64,000 nt of DNA from Caprella mutica (taxonomy: Eukaryota; Arthropoda; Malacostraca; Amphipoda; Caprellidae): the NCBI GenBank assembly GCA_947561585.1, contig CANNZV010001165.1, positions 186,001-250,000 on the forward strand, in the 5' to 3' direction. Below the pieces are notes generated by a model. That model had not been told where the DNA came from and did no database searches. It saw nothing but the letters and a program-made list of their open reading frames with translations. The position numbers and the translations under genes are program-made. Below are positions 11,905 through 22,303 of the stretch, in pieces; position 1 is the stretch's first letter, and the number at the start of each line of letters is the position of its first letter.

Positions 11905-13464
11905 TACTGCTGATCAATAATATAAGTCCGTTTGAAAATTGGATAAAAAACTAACATTTTGTAGATAGGGTTGTGAATTTTTAAATATAGGTTGCTGATA
12001 ACCATCTACATGAATATTCCAAATAAAAAACAATTGCACCAACAACTTTTTCTTAAATCTGCATTTTTATGAAATAAGGCGTTTAACACTTGATCGTAAT
12101 CATAAGACCATGGTGCACAAATGCTGAAATTAGGGTTATTTCATAGTTTTTCACTCGTTTATAATTAGCAGCCATAGCATAAAGGTGTCACAATGCCAAA
12201 AGCGTCTAAACTAAGTGAAGTTGAGCGTGCCAGAATCTTAGATTTCCACCAACTGGGTTTGTCACAACGGGCGATCGCTGACAAGTTGAATCGAAGCAAA
12301 ACTGCAGTTTGCAACTTCTTAAAGGATCCCCAAAACTATGGAAAGGCAAAATCTACAGGTAGACCAAGAAAAATTTCCTCTGCGCTGAATAGGAGGATCA
12401 AACGTGTAGTGAAGAAGGACAGAAGACTAACTTCTAGGGAAATTAAGGAGGCTACAGGTGCGAATTGCAGCCCAATAACCATTAAACGACAATTACGGAT
12501 CAATGGGATGGTGAACAAAAAGCGTCTGCAGGTGCCCCGGCTCTTACCATGCCATAAGCATGACCGTCTGAGATTCAGTCAGGATTACCAAACGTGGGAC
12601 ACTGGAAAATGGATGCAAGTCCTCTTCTCAGACGAAAAGAAGTTTAATCTTGATGGTCCATATGGCTTCCAGAGGTACTGGCATGACAAAGAAATGCTTC
12701 CTGAGATTTACTCTACACGGCACAGCGGTGGAGGCTCCGTAATAGTGTTGGGAGCATTTTCATCCATAGGAACGATGGAGTTGCAGATTGTTCAATGTTC
12801 ATGGTCGTCAAACTGCAGCTGGCTACATCACAATGCTCCAAAATGCTAATCTGGTGACAGAAGGACAACGGTTGTGTGGAGATGGGTGGGTTTTCCAGCA
12901 GGATAATGCTGCAATTCATAGAGCATGCAGGACAATGAGCTTCTTAGAGGAGAGTGGTGTCTGGGTTTCGAAGCATCCCGCATGCTCCCCGGACTTGAAT
13001 CCATTAGAAAACCTCTGGGGGTGGATGGCAAGGGATGTTTACAAAAATGGAAAGCAGTATGCCACTGTGGATGAGCTTCGAGAGTCCATTTTCACGAATT
13101 GTAGCAACGTTCCTTTTACACTGCTAGAAACCCTCATTTCCAGTATGCCACAGAGATTTTTTGAAGTAATCAGAAGCAATGGAGGCAGAACTCACTATTA
13201 AAGCCAATTTTGTTGACATTTTCTTTGTTATTTGGTATTTATCCTAATTTAAGTTATGTGGTCTTATGTTTATGATCAAGTGTTAAACGCCTTATTTCAT
13301 AAAAATGCAGATTTAAGAAAAAGTTGATGGTGCAATTGTTTTTTATTTGGAACATTTATGTAGATTGTTATCAGCAACCTATATTTAAAAATTCACAACC
13401 CTATCTACAAAATGTTAGTTTTTTATCCAATTTTCAAACGGTCTTATATTATTGATCAGCAGTG
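11905..13464 (+). mobile_element. Tc1-like transposon with about 207-bp terminal inverted repeats
   Basis: The ends read (T/C)ACTGCTGATCAATAAT, and inverted homology runs to 12111 on the left and from about 13258 on the right. The target TA is duplicated at 11903-11904 and 13465-13466, as required for Tc1/mariner insertion. The 1560-bp element sits inside the LINE RT gene, whose C-terminal part resumes to the left. Terminal repeats of about 200 bp are long for Tc1 itself but known in Tc1-like subgroups. The two repeats differ at few positions, so the copy is not very old. Confidence 0.92.
12193..13201 (+). pseudogene. Tc1-like transposase (DD34E), one frameshift
   Basis: This would be the DDE transposase that cuts and inserts the surrounding element. 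The N-terminal helix-turn-helix segment (residues 1-110) includes [19 protein letters not shown] and the GRPRKIS AT-hook-like motif. The catalytic residues appear in [20 protein letters not shown] and PDLNPLENLWG. The second Asp and the Glu are separated by 34 residues, the DD34E signature of the Tc1 family. The reading frame changes at about 12786-12800, between the first and second catalytic Asp, so the copy is not intact as assembled. The ATG at 12193 follows the left inverted repeat and suits the usual length of about 340 residues. Confidence 0.92.
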
Positions 13465-15044
13465 TACCAGCAGTGTGTTCACGACTAGGGGATTTTTTTA
13501 TTGCACGTATTGCTCTTTTTTGTAACGTATGAATACTATTTGTTAAGAAATTTGAAGTATTATACCAAAGTTCAATCGCTTAGGAAATATTAGAATTAAT
13601 GAAAGAGCTGTAAAACATTAACAAAACATTCTCGGGAACAACATGATTAATTTTATTTAAAATGCCAATATATCTAGAAATCCTTATGGATAATTTACCG
13701 CTGTGATTCGAAAAAATTAAATTGTTATCAAGTGAAAGTCCAAGAAAATTAACTTCTCTTCCAAACTGTATTTCCACTCAGTCTCTTACTATGGGACCGA
13801 GTTGATAAGAATTACGGTATGAAAAAACTGTTTTGTTTTGTCTGGGTTAATCATTACTTTATTTTTTTGCAGCCAGTTAGTAATCAAATTTAAATTTAAA
13901 TAGATATCATTGTGAATTATGTGCAAAGCAGATTTTGCAAACTTCAAAGAAATAGTAGAATCATCAGCAAACAAAGTGAATTTAAAAAAGTTTGTACATT
14001 TTGGAAAATCATTAAAAAATATAAAGAATATCAATCCACCTAGCACGCTCCCTTGTGGCACTCCACATGTAACTTCTAGATCATTAGACAATATGTTATT
14101 TATAACAACTGACTGAGTACGATTCGACAAATAAGATCGGAGCCATTCCAGTGGAGTACACCTAACACTATAGTGAGACAATTTAGAAAACCGTACATCA
14201 TGTGACACAGAATCAAACGCTTTCTTTAAATCTAGAAACATCGAAAAATAGAGATCACCATTGTCTAAACTACTCTATACATCACTAACAATATTAAGCA
14301 TTGCTTGAGTCGTACCTTTATTTGACCTAAAACCATACTGATATTCGTAGAAAATATCATTGACTTCAAAATAGCTTACAAGTTTATTGTACATAACTCT
14401 TTCATATATTTTAGAATAAGTGGGCAATACTGATATCAGTCTGAAATTACCAACGCTTTCCTTTGCACCTCTCTTATGTAGTGGTACTACTTTTGCCTTC
14501 TTTAAACTTTGAGGAAATTGACCATTTAAAAGTGACTTGTTTACCAAACATGCCAGAAATGGAAAAAGTACAAAGGATAAGCGCTTCAGAATAAACACAG
14601 GGAAAGAAGTAACGTGACATGGTTTGCTATTCAAAGACATTATCACTTTATGAATACATATAGATGAAATAGGTGAAACAAAAAAAGAATTACATAATGG
14701 CTTGTTAAATACCCCCTATATGTCCGTCAAATTGATGAGGAAAACTAGCATATATGTCTCTCCAATGGAAGAGAAGTATTCATTAAATTTATTGGCAACG
14801 GAAATTGGGTCGGTAATCCTATTACCTTCATTATCAGTTAAAGAAATGACTGTCTTACTTTGTTTTGTAGTACCCTTCATCAAATTATTTATCAAGTTCC
14901 AAGTGTTTTTCATATCTGATTTGTAATCAAAAAAATTCCTTCAAAGTAAGATTTCTTTTTATTTCTAATTTCTTTTGTAACTAAGTTTTTATATCTTTTA
15001 AATTGTAAACTACTGATTTTCCCCATTCTGAAAAAATCAGGGAT

Positions 15045-15362
15045 CTTTCCCATTTGACGACCCCCACCATATTTAATTTAAATTAATTTTTTTATATGTA
15101 TTTTTGTCCAGAAAATCAGAAAATCAAAACCGTTTCTTGTAGAAACTATAAGAGTCTAAAGTTATTTATTTCCTATGTATTACTGAAGGAACTGTAGGCC
15201 AATTTACAGCTAAGATTTTCGCAGTACTTCTGATCCTAGCCAATTTGGCTCATATTTGATGATTTCAAGCCTAAATTAACATAGAATTCATTCAAATTTT
15301 CAAGCCAATTAGATCTATCTAAGTTTTAACATTAGAAATGTAAGCTAATTGATTGGCTTTAA
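15045..15362. repeat. Dispersed repeats flanking a TTAA MITE
   Basis: 15045-15190 is the inverted partner of 7920-8076. 15226-15360 (GGCTCATATTTGATGATTTCAAGCC and following) matches sequence at about 45560-46080, where the uninterrupted version continues directly from ATTGGCTTCAA into CTGACATACTCT. That shows that the MITE at 15363-15943 was inserted here. Confidence 0.6.
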
Positions 15363-15943
15363 AGGTCCTCTCCAGGCTCCGGGAAAAAAAATGAGTTTAT
15401 TACATAATAATATAGAACTAAGGTCTACGATCATTATTCTGCAAACCGCATACAATTCGGTTAAGTATATATTTTATTATATGCTTTTAAATTTTTTTAA
15501 TACTCTGTGAGCAACAATCGAGTGAATCTCCAACATGACGCTGAGAAAGAAGATTGTACACTCTTTGTTTTGATTTCAAATTTAGATTTATAAACAAACA
15601 ATGAGTTTTTGACCTTCTTTTAAGATATTAATTGTTTCTAATAGTATCTAAACGTTTCTATAATAAGTTTATCCAAATTTAAACCTTTAAACGAATAAAT
15701 TGGAATAATAAATAGATTTATTAAACCAAATACTTAGTTACAAATGGTGTACATTCTTCTTCATCAGACTGAAAATAGAAAGTCGGAAGTAAAGTAGGTT
15801 TTGTAGAGTTTGGATTATAAAAATCTTTAAAAGCATATAAAATTAAAAATATGCTATCAAATTTGATGGGGTTTGTTGTAAAATGTTAAAAAACATTAGC
15901 CTCGTTGATTTAAGCAATAAAAAAATTTGCTTGGAGGGGACCT
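15363..15943. mobile_element. TTAA MITE, family M1, copy 1
   Basis: The ends are AGGTCCTCTCCAGGCTCC and, on the right, GCTTGGAGGGGACCT. TTAA lies outside both (15359-15362 and 15944-15947). The unoccupied target is visible at about 46070 as a single TCAA, one substitution from TTAA. TTAA duplication is the hallmark of piggyBac-type transposons, although the AGGTCC terminus is not a classic piggyBac end. No coding sequence. Two more copies lie at 22658-23246 (inverted) and 40544-41136. Confidence 0.85.
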
Positions 15944-15947
15944 TTAA

Positions 15948-16199
15948 CTGGCATACTCTGTAGTATGTTCTAGGTTCAGCCAGTTCAATTTTATATACAT
16001 AAATTTTATCAGTTACAAATGAAAATTCGGGGAAAAAATTCTTCAGTCCTATCAATTATGCCTTTAGCAATATTTCATTCCCAATCAAAACTTTCGTCAG
16101 AAAACTCTAAATTAGTTTAAATTGCATTACGATGCGAGGACAACCACCATTTTGATTAAAACGCCATCAAGCTCTTGTGGATATAGACGAATTTTAAAT
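15948..16199. other. Spacer between MITE M1 and foldback F5
   Basis: Continuation of the dispersed repeat interrupted by the MITE, then unique-looking AT-rich sequence ending in the F5 target ATTTTAAAT. No gene is seen. Confidence 0.4.
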
Positions 16200-17673
16200 G
16201 GTAGCCGGTAAATTGCTCGAAAACAATTGCTCGAAAGACAATTGCTCGAAAACAATTGCTCGAAAAACAATTGCTCGAATGAACAATTGCTCGAAAGAAC
16301 AATTGCTCGAAAAACAATTGCTCGAAAAACAATTGCTCGAACGAACAATTGCTCGAATGAACAATTGCTCGAATTATCAAATTGCTCGAATGAACAAAAT
16401 TGCTCGAATTATAAAATTGCACAGTTTTCGATTTTATAAAAGTCAGTTATTCATGAGTAATCCTTGTTTCTTTTTAGTAATTGATCACACACAGAAAAAG
16501 GATTAGTTGAATTAAATCAAATTTGATTTGTTTTGACTCATATGAATGGGTTATTTTTGCGCCTACCTACGTGGTAAGTTGCGAGTACTACTTAAAAGTA
16601 GTTAAATTGACGTGGATTATAACAAAACAGTCGTTTTGACTCACCCCTAAACTTAAAAAAAGTAGCGCCAACTCGCATAGTAAGTTAATTTATACACCAG
16701 ATACATTATATTAACAGTCGTTGTGAGTTACTACAATATATACACTCTGTCATAGTAATTTTTCAAAAAGGTAACTTTTTAACTCTCATAGTAAGTTGAT
16801 TCAATCTATAAAATGAATTGAATTAACTAATGTTTGGTGACACAACCACGTCATAGTTGTTTTAAACACACATGAAAACATGAATAAAGTCCAACCAAAT
16901 CACGTAATAAATTGATTCAAAGCATAAATTGATGACCCATTAGATATGAGTAAACTTTTTTCTCTGTGCAGTAATCATTCTATAAATGATTTTAATTTTT
17001 TGCTCATTCTGCATAATCTATTTTCTTAGGACCGTTTGTGTCATCTCGTATGTAAAATGTGAATTGGAAATCATGTGGTGAATCACTACTATTCATTTTT
17101 TTTATTATAAACCCGAAAAATTTTTTAGATTTTATTAAAACTCTGCCATAACTTTGAGAAATTTCACCGATTGAGGTGCCACATACAAATTAGGCTAGTA
17201 ATAAATAAATTTTCAGGTTTTATGAAAAAAAAAACATGAATAGTTATAGTGATTCACCACATGATTCAAATTCACCATGTTACATACGAGATGACACAAA
17301 CGGTTTATAAATAGATTATATGCAGAATGAGTTATAATTAAAATCATTTATAGAATGATTAATGATCAATTACTAAAAAGAAACAAGAATTGTTAGGTGC
17401 AGCTCCACTTCATGAATAACTGACTTTTATAAAATCGAAAACTGTGCAATTTTATAATTCGAGCAATTTTGTTCATTCGAGCAATTTGATAATTCGAGCA
17501 ATTGTTCATTCGAGCAATTGTTCGTTCGAGCAATTGTTTTTTCGAGCAATTGTCTTTCGAGCAATTGTTTCTTTCGAGCAATTGTTCATTCTCGAGCAAT
17601 TGTTTTTTCGAGCAATTGTTTTCGAGCAATTGTCTTTCGAGCAATTGTTTTTTCGAGCAATTTACCTAGAACC
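16200..17673. mobile_element. Foldback element F5 with arrays of an ACAATTGCTCGAAAA unit
   Basis: The left array (16209-16420) and the inverted right array (17447-17664) are made of a 15-bp unit ACAATTGCTCGAAAA with variants. Inverted homology continues inwards, including the CACCACATGAT block at about 17070 and 17260. The ends read GGTAGCCGG and, reversed, GGTTCTAGG. The 9-bp sequence ATTTTAAAT is duplicated exactly at 16191-16199 and 17674-17682. Array frames of 70-100 residues on both strands are artefacts. A further insertion sits in the left arm at about 16488-16974. Confidence 0.88.
16488..16974. mobile_element. Small insertion inside F5 with CACAGAAAAAG ends
   Basis: The left arm of F5 is interrupted after TTGATCA by sequence starting CACAGAAAAAGG and ending CTTTTTTCTCTGTG. 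The right arm of F5 has the uninterrupted version (TTGATCATTAATCATTC in reverse complement). Subterminal blocks (ACTCATATGAATGGGT and its partner near 16940) are imperfectly inverted. I cannot define a clean target duplication or the superfamily. Confidence 0.5.
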
Positions 17674-17879
17674 ATTTTAAATAGATTAGTAATTATCAGG
17701 TCAGTTAAATTACACCATTATAGTAATTGAATAATTGCAAATCCATTGGTATAGTTTATTTCATTATAAGTGGCTTAAAATAGTCCAACTATAAAAACGG
17801 ATGCAGACTAAGTTCGCCATTGTTTTGATTTTTAGGACCACTTTGAACAGCTGTTATTTTCGGGAATCTGGCCTGATCA

Positions 17880-18068
17880 ACTAAAGACGGCCCTTTTGTC
17901 TTTTTCTTTGCTTGAAATTCAGAGGTGTAGTAGAAAGAACGGAAAAAAAGCTTAAATTACATATAATAAAACTATAGAACCAAATTTGAAATGGTTTGCA
18001 GTTTTATTATCGATAACATTAGTTCTAATGCATAGAGAAATAAAAAAAATTTAGAGTGGAAGGGACCT
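17880..18068. repeat. TTAA MITE family M2, right end
   Basis: The segment containing GAAATTCAGAGGTGTAGTAG and ending GTGGAAGGGACCT before TTAA (18069-18072) matches the two halves 21830-21942 and 28265-28319, where the same element is split by a later insertion. This copy supplies the uninterrupted sequence across that site. Its left end is not clear. Confidence 0.6.
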
Positions 18069-18319
18069 TTAAACTCTGACACAGAATGATACGCCGACCT
18101 AATAATAGAATTTAAGGTAGGATAAGAATCATTCATCTCTCTTATCACTTCACTCAACTCATTCTCGTCCTCACCCATCACAGTAAATAAACCATTGACT
18201 AGGCAGCATAGTAATTAAAGCATTGGGCACAATTGTTAATCTTAACACACGTTTATAAACAATTATTAAAAAAAAAAAAATACCAAAATAATGATTGAAG
18301 TGACCAGGCAATAAAGGTA

Positions 18320-18560
18320 GTGAGGCAGCAACAGTGGAGAGGCAACAACGTTGATGAGGCAACAACGTTGATGAGGCAACAACGGTGAAGAGGTAGCAAC
18401 GGTGGAGAGGCAGCAACGGTGGAGAGGCAGCAACGGTGGAGAGGCAGCAACGGTGGAGAGGCAGCAACGGTGGAGAGGCAGCAACGGTGGAGAGGCAGCA
18501 ACGGTGGAGAGGCAGCAACGGTGGAGAGGCAGCAACGGCGGAGAGACAGCAACGGTGGAG
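18320..18560. repeat. 17-bp tandem array (GGAGAGGCAGCAACGGT)
   Basis: About fourteen copies of GGAGAGGCAGCAACGGT, with diverged copies (CAACAACGTTGATGA) on the left edge. A 17-bp unit keeps several frames open on both strands, giving false proteins of 99-152 residues rich in Pro, Leu, Ser and Cys. An 11-bp perfect inverted repeat (CATGGGTATGA, 4-base loop) follows at 18576-18601. Confidence 0.85.
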
Positions 18561-18804
18561 TATGTAGTCATACTCCATGGGTATGAGGAGTCATACCCAT
18601 GTTTGCCATGTAGAGCGTGGGATTTAATGTACAGGTCAGCACATATTGTTAAGTACGTGAGCCTGAACATGAAAGAAATCAAGAGAAATCTATTATCACA
18701 AAAATGTGGATACAGCATGCACAAAGTATCCTCGCTGTAGAATGTTGCTTTGAATTGTCCCTGTAGTCACTGCTCGGGTGAGTGACTCATTAAATCTGAC
18801 ACAT

Positions 18805-19539
18805 TTAAACCAAGTGCCCGCTCACATATCTCACCAAGCTTCTCCTTGCTACCAAAATTATCTTTTGATTCTTGGCAGATGGATCAGGAGCCTTCATCCA
18901 CATGTATACCTGTCCATTTTGAGATCCACAAGCAGCAACTTTTTGTGGACATTTCTTCTTTGCTTGTCTTAACACATATGATATGGTTGCTCGCTCAGGT
19001 ATCAGGTCCTCATTCAAGTAGAAACCAACAGATTTAATAGTTCGGCATGCCGTAAATAATTCATCTCTAATATCCTTGCGGTTCAATTTCACAAGGATTC
19101 TTCGCCTGTCCGGTGATTGTGTTCTCTTCTTACCCAGTCGATAAGCTACAGTAATATCTTTGGGCGACATTTCTCGCCGCAATTTCTGTTTGATTTCATT
19201 GGCAGAGCTCTCACCTGCTGAAACCTCCGGTAGACAGTTACTATACATGATGATTGTGTTAGCTCTTCCATATGCCTCAACATCATCGACTTTCTCCCGC
19301 AGTTTCTGATTATCCCTAGTCAGAGTTAAAATGTATTGCTCCAGCTTTTGAATCTTCTCATCCTTTCCATCTATCTTTCTTATCATATCATCAAGCTTAA
19401 CTGTCATAACTTGTATCAACGCTTTCCCTTCCTCAGATAGTTTCTCATAATCACTATCGGACACAATTTGCGAGGCACTATCACTCTCATCACTTACCGC
19501 AGACAATTCCGTTAACTGGTTCTTATTTTTCTTTCTCAT
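18805..19539 (-). CDS. LINE ORF1-like protein (coiled coil plus RRM-like segment)
   Basis: An uninterrupted 244-residue frame. The N-terminus is acidic and Ser-rich (SAVSDESDSASQIVSD), followed by a heptad-like coiled coil at residues about 45-90 (DDMIRKIDGKDEKIQKLEQY). Next comes a segment reading YGRANTIIMYSNCLPE, then DITVAYRLGKKR, then RRILVKLNRKDIRDELF and GFYLNEDLIPERA. This order (coiled coil, R-R-N-T-L-type motif, D-I-x-x-A-Y-R-L-G, basic R-x-I-L-V-K) is that of ORF1 RNA-binding chaperone proteins of LINEs. ORF1 normally precedes ORF2, but downstream (leftwards) there is only the 17-bp array, so the element is truncated. The start at 19539 (MRKKNKNQLTEL) is the first ATG of the frame. 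Confidence 0.7.
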   Translation of the reverse strand: MRKKNKNQLTELSAVSDESDSASQIVSDSDYEKLSEEGKALIQVMTVKLDDMIRKIDGKDEKIQKLEQYILTLTRDNQKLREKVDDVEAYGRANTIIMYSNCLPEVSAGESSANEIKQKLRREMSPKDITVAYRLGKKRTQSPDRRRILVKLNRKDIRDELFTACRTIKSVGFYLNEDLIPERATISYVLRQAKKKCPQKVAACGSQNGQVYMWMKAPDPSAKNQKIILVARRSLVRYVSGHLV

Positions 19540-20149
19540 GGCTATACTGTAATTCAGTTAGACAGCACTAGTAATATGGTAGTATATAGCTAGGTCTATG
19601 CCAAACGAAACAAAAGAAAACACTAGTGTGAGTGAAATCTTTAGGAGCAGTCAGGACACATCACGTCAGTACAGTGTGAGGTCTTAGATCTATCTCTTCT
19701 GTTCACAATTAATTATATAACAAATATTCACATTTCGCTCTTTTCATTCTGAGAATCATAAGAAGATAAAGGCCCCGTAATTGAGTAGGTATGTTCGTTC
19801 GTATATACATAGTACATACCTATTCAAATACAGTGTTTTAAAATGGTGCTATGACGTTTCGTACCCGGACGTTTCGTTACTACGACGTTTCGTTACAATT
19901 GGACGTTTCGTTACCGTGAAGTTTCGTTACTAGGACATTTCGTTACTAGGACGATTCGTTACCAGATTTTTCGTTCCAAATCGCTATAACGATTTTTTTT
20001 TTTCGATCATATGAGGACAAAAAAATAAATTCATTGTTATTTAACTTCTATATCGATTGGTATCCATGATATTTTCACTTCCAGCTTTTCTAATCAAAGA
20101 AATTAAGTAATGATTATTAATTTTAATACATCTGATTAAAATCAATGTA

Positions 20150-21448
20150 CAGGGTGGGGCGTAAGTTTGGAAGCAATTTTTCAAACATTAATATAATTCT
20201 TAAAAATAAGTTCCTAAGTAGGTGATAGGGTTTGAACTATAGTAGAGACACTACATTATGACGTGGCAGTGTTATTTTTTACAAAAATTTAGTCAATTCA
20301 AAAATATCAGACAAAAGAGAAGCCATTATTGCTCTACACCGTGCCGGGAAGTCAGATTACGTCATTTCAAAGAGTCTCTCAATAGCGAGATCGACTGTTT
20401 GGAAGTGTGTGAAGCGTTTTAATGAGAGAGGAGACTTGACTGATCGTCCAAGAAGTGGTAGACCACGCTCACAACGCACCAAACAACTGATAAAATGTGC
20501 CCGAGAGAAGATCAGGAGGAACCCGAAAAGGTCAATAAGATTGTTAGCCAAAAAAGCTAATGTGAGTCCCAGAACAATGAGAAGAGTTGTCAAAGAAGAC
20601 TTAAAGATGTCCTCTTTCACCCTTCAAAAGAGACGGACTCTGTCAGAAGCTGTAAAGAAAAAGAGATTGGAGAGAAGCAAAGCACTTCTGAGAGAATTGA
20701 AGTCTGGCACGGCTGGTGAAATTGTTTGGTCTGACGAAAAAATTTTCACAGTGGAAATGACTCACAACCGGAGGAATGACAAAATAATTGGTAAAAGTTC
20801 AAAAGACATCCCATACAACCAAAAAACTGTCCACAGAACCATGAAGCCTGCTTCAGTAATGGTCTGGGCCGCCGTTTCAGAAACTTGGAGATCTCCTTTA
20901 ATTTTTGTGGAACAAGGCGCCAAAATCAATGCTAATTGTTATATTCAGAATATTTTGACGCCAATGTTGGAGTCAGCTAAGAATCACTTCGGTATAATGA
21001 CACTCTATGGACATTTCAGCAAGACGGCGCGACTTCACATACTGCAAATGTCACTGAAAACTGGTGCCATGACCATCTTCCACGGTTTTGGTCCAAAGAA
21101 ATGTGGCCTCCCTGCTCCCCAGATGTTAATCCTATGGACTTTTCGGTATGGTCCATTCTTGAATCAAAGGCTTGTGGTAAATTCCATCGCAGTGTGGATG
21201 ATTTAAAGCGTTCGCTCAAGAGATCTTGGAAGGAAATTTCACAAGAACAGTTGCGTGCCGCAGTAGGAGGAGTTCGGAGGAGATTTGAGGCTGTTATTAA
21301 AAACAAGGAGAGACATTTTGAATAAATTTATGATTTTTGAATTCTTGAAACCCTTATGCAATAATACATAACTGTAAATTATTAAATATATTTTTCGTTA
21401 GATTATAATATGCACTTTCATTTGCTTCCAAACTTACGCCCCACCCTG
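20150..21448 (+). mobile_element. Mariner-like (DD37D) transposon
   Basis: A 1299-bp element with terminal inverted repeats CAGGGTGGGGCGTAAGTTT, about 28 bp long, and TA duplicated at 20148-20149 and 21449-21450. It carries one transposase gene on the plus strand. It lies inside F4, so it is younger than F4. Confidence 0.92.
20295..21325 (+). pseudogene. Mariner-like transposase, DD37D, one frameshift
   Basis: Homology begins upstream of the first listed start codon, at SDKREAIIALHRAGKSDYVI (about 20305), a typical N-terminal helix-turn-helix, followed by GDLTDRPRSGRPRS and a second DNA-binding helix (RLLAKKANVSPRTMRRVV). Catalytic motifs are IVWSDEKIFTVE, then FQQDGATSHTAN and PPCSPDVNPMDFSVWS. 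There are 37 residues between the second and third Asp, a DD37D arrangement known from maT-type and related ITm elements. The frame shifts at about 20990-21010, just before the second Asp. No ATG is evident at the N-terminus; the region before it contains stops. The copy is inactive as assembled. Confidence 0.88.
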
Positions 21449-21829
21449 TATAACTAAACGAATAGAAAATATGTTTAAAAAGTAGACATTATTTTTAAAG
21501 TAGTAAAAATTTATAATGCATGGGATTGATATAAAATTGTAGTCTAAAATAAAATTGTCTAATAAAAAATCGTTTCCATTTCATAAAAAAATAAACTGGT
21601 AACGAATCGTCCTGGTAATGAATCGTCCTAGTAACGAAACGTCCGGGTACGAAACGTCCGGTCACCTTTAAAAATGAACAGTTCTCTAGTTAGGAAAAAT
21701 GTTATGATATATGAAAACTATTAGTAAGAAATACTTAATTAGGTACTTGGATTCGTTATATGGATCCATTATCTTGAAATCAGCTTTGTTATTGTTTTGA
21801 ATTTGCCTATCGCACAAGGGGCTGTTTCT

Positions 21830-21942
21830 TTGCTTGAAATTCAGAGATGTAGTAGAAAGAACGGAAAAAAATCTTAAATTAGATATTATAATAAAACTAA
21901 AACAAATTTGAAATAGTTTGTAGTTTTATAATCAGTAACCTT
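21830..21942. repeat. TTAA MITE M2, left part split by E1 insertion
   Basis: This stretch matches 17890-17990 and stops abruptly at the E1 terminus. The remainder continues at 28265-28319, ending GTGGAGGGGACCT before TTAA (28320-28323). The 6.3-kb composite between them is therefore an insertion with a 2-bp TT duplication (21941-21942, 28265-28266). Confidence 0.8.
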
Positions 21943-22303
21943 CCCAGCAAACATGAATGTATCTATTCGATGTCTAAACGACTCTGTATAACCTCTCTTC
22001 CGACATAGAATACCAGTAACAAATTAGACATGGTGACATCAAGTAGACATCAATCCGATATCCATTTGCACCGCTAAACCGCATCATATCAAGTATATTT
22101 GGCATCGAAGCGATACAGTTATTATAACAGCGTTGAATAGAAAGATAAATTACGACATCCAATATACATAGGGATTCTGCATCGAACAGACGTCTAATTA
22201 TATATCTAATATGCTTCGAAACGATATCCACTTCCATCCAATAAAAAATAAATTAAAATTGAAAACACTTACTTCAATGATATAACGTACTGTACGTTTA
22301 GAT

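Larger units (their letters stand above)
11580..15045 (-). pseudogene. Non-LTR retrotransposon (jockey/CR1-type) ORF2 remnant, split by a Tc1 element
   Basis: Minus-strand segments read in LINE order. The region before the RT is at 14913 to 14716 (ISVANKFNEYFSSIG). RT fingers are at 14646 to 14275 (KKAKVVPLHKRG, RLISVLPTYSKIYERVMYNKL, YGFRSNKGT). RT palm is at 14241 to 13789 (DLKKAFDSVSHD, CGVPQGSVLGG, and FADDST as the YxDD box). The thumb is at 13777 to 13580, and the C-terminal tail at 11875 to 11582. The first three share one frame; the next part is shifted, so it is broken even without the Tc1 insertion at 11905-13464. The endonuclease domain is not visible. A roughly 95% identical fragment lies at 53936-54235. 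Confidence 0.85.
19846..21666. mobile_element. Foldback element F4 with arrays of a TAGGACGTTTCGTTAC unit
   Basis: The left array (19852-19972) and the inverted right array (21596-21662) use a 16-bp unit TAGGACGTTTCGTTAC. The ends read GTGCTATGACGTTTCG and, reversed, GGTGACCGGACGTTTCG; the latter starts like F2 (GGTGACAGGAC). Flanks TTTTAAAATG (19836-19845) and TTTAAAAATG (21667-21676) are a 10-bp duplication with one mismatch. A mariner element (20150-21448) was inserted into the interior later. Without it the foldback is about 520 bp. Confidence 0.75.

Noticed and set aside
18171..18740. Proteins of 99-152 residues on both strands
   Set aside because: Artefacts of the 17-bp GGAGAGGCAGCAACGGT array.
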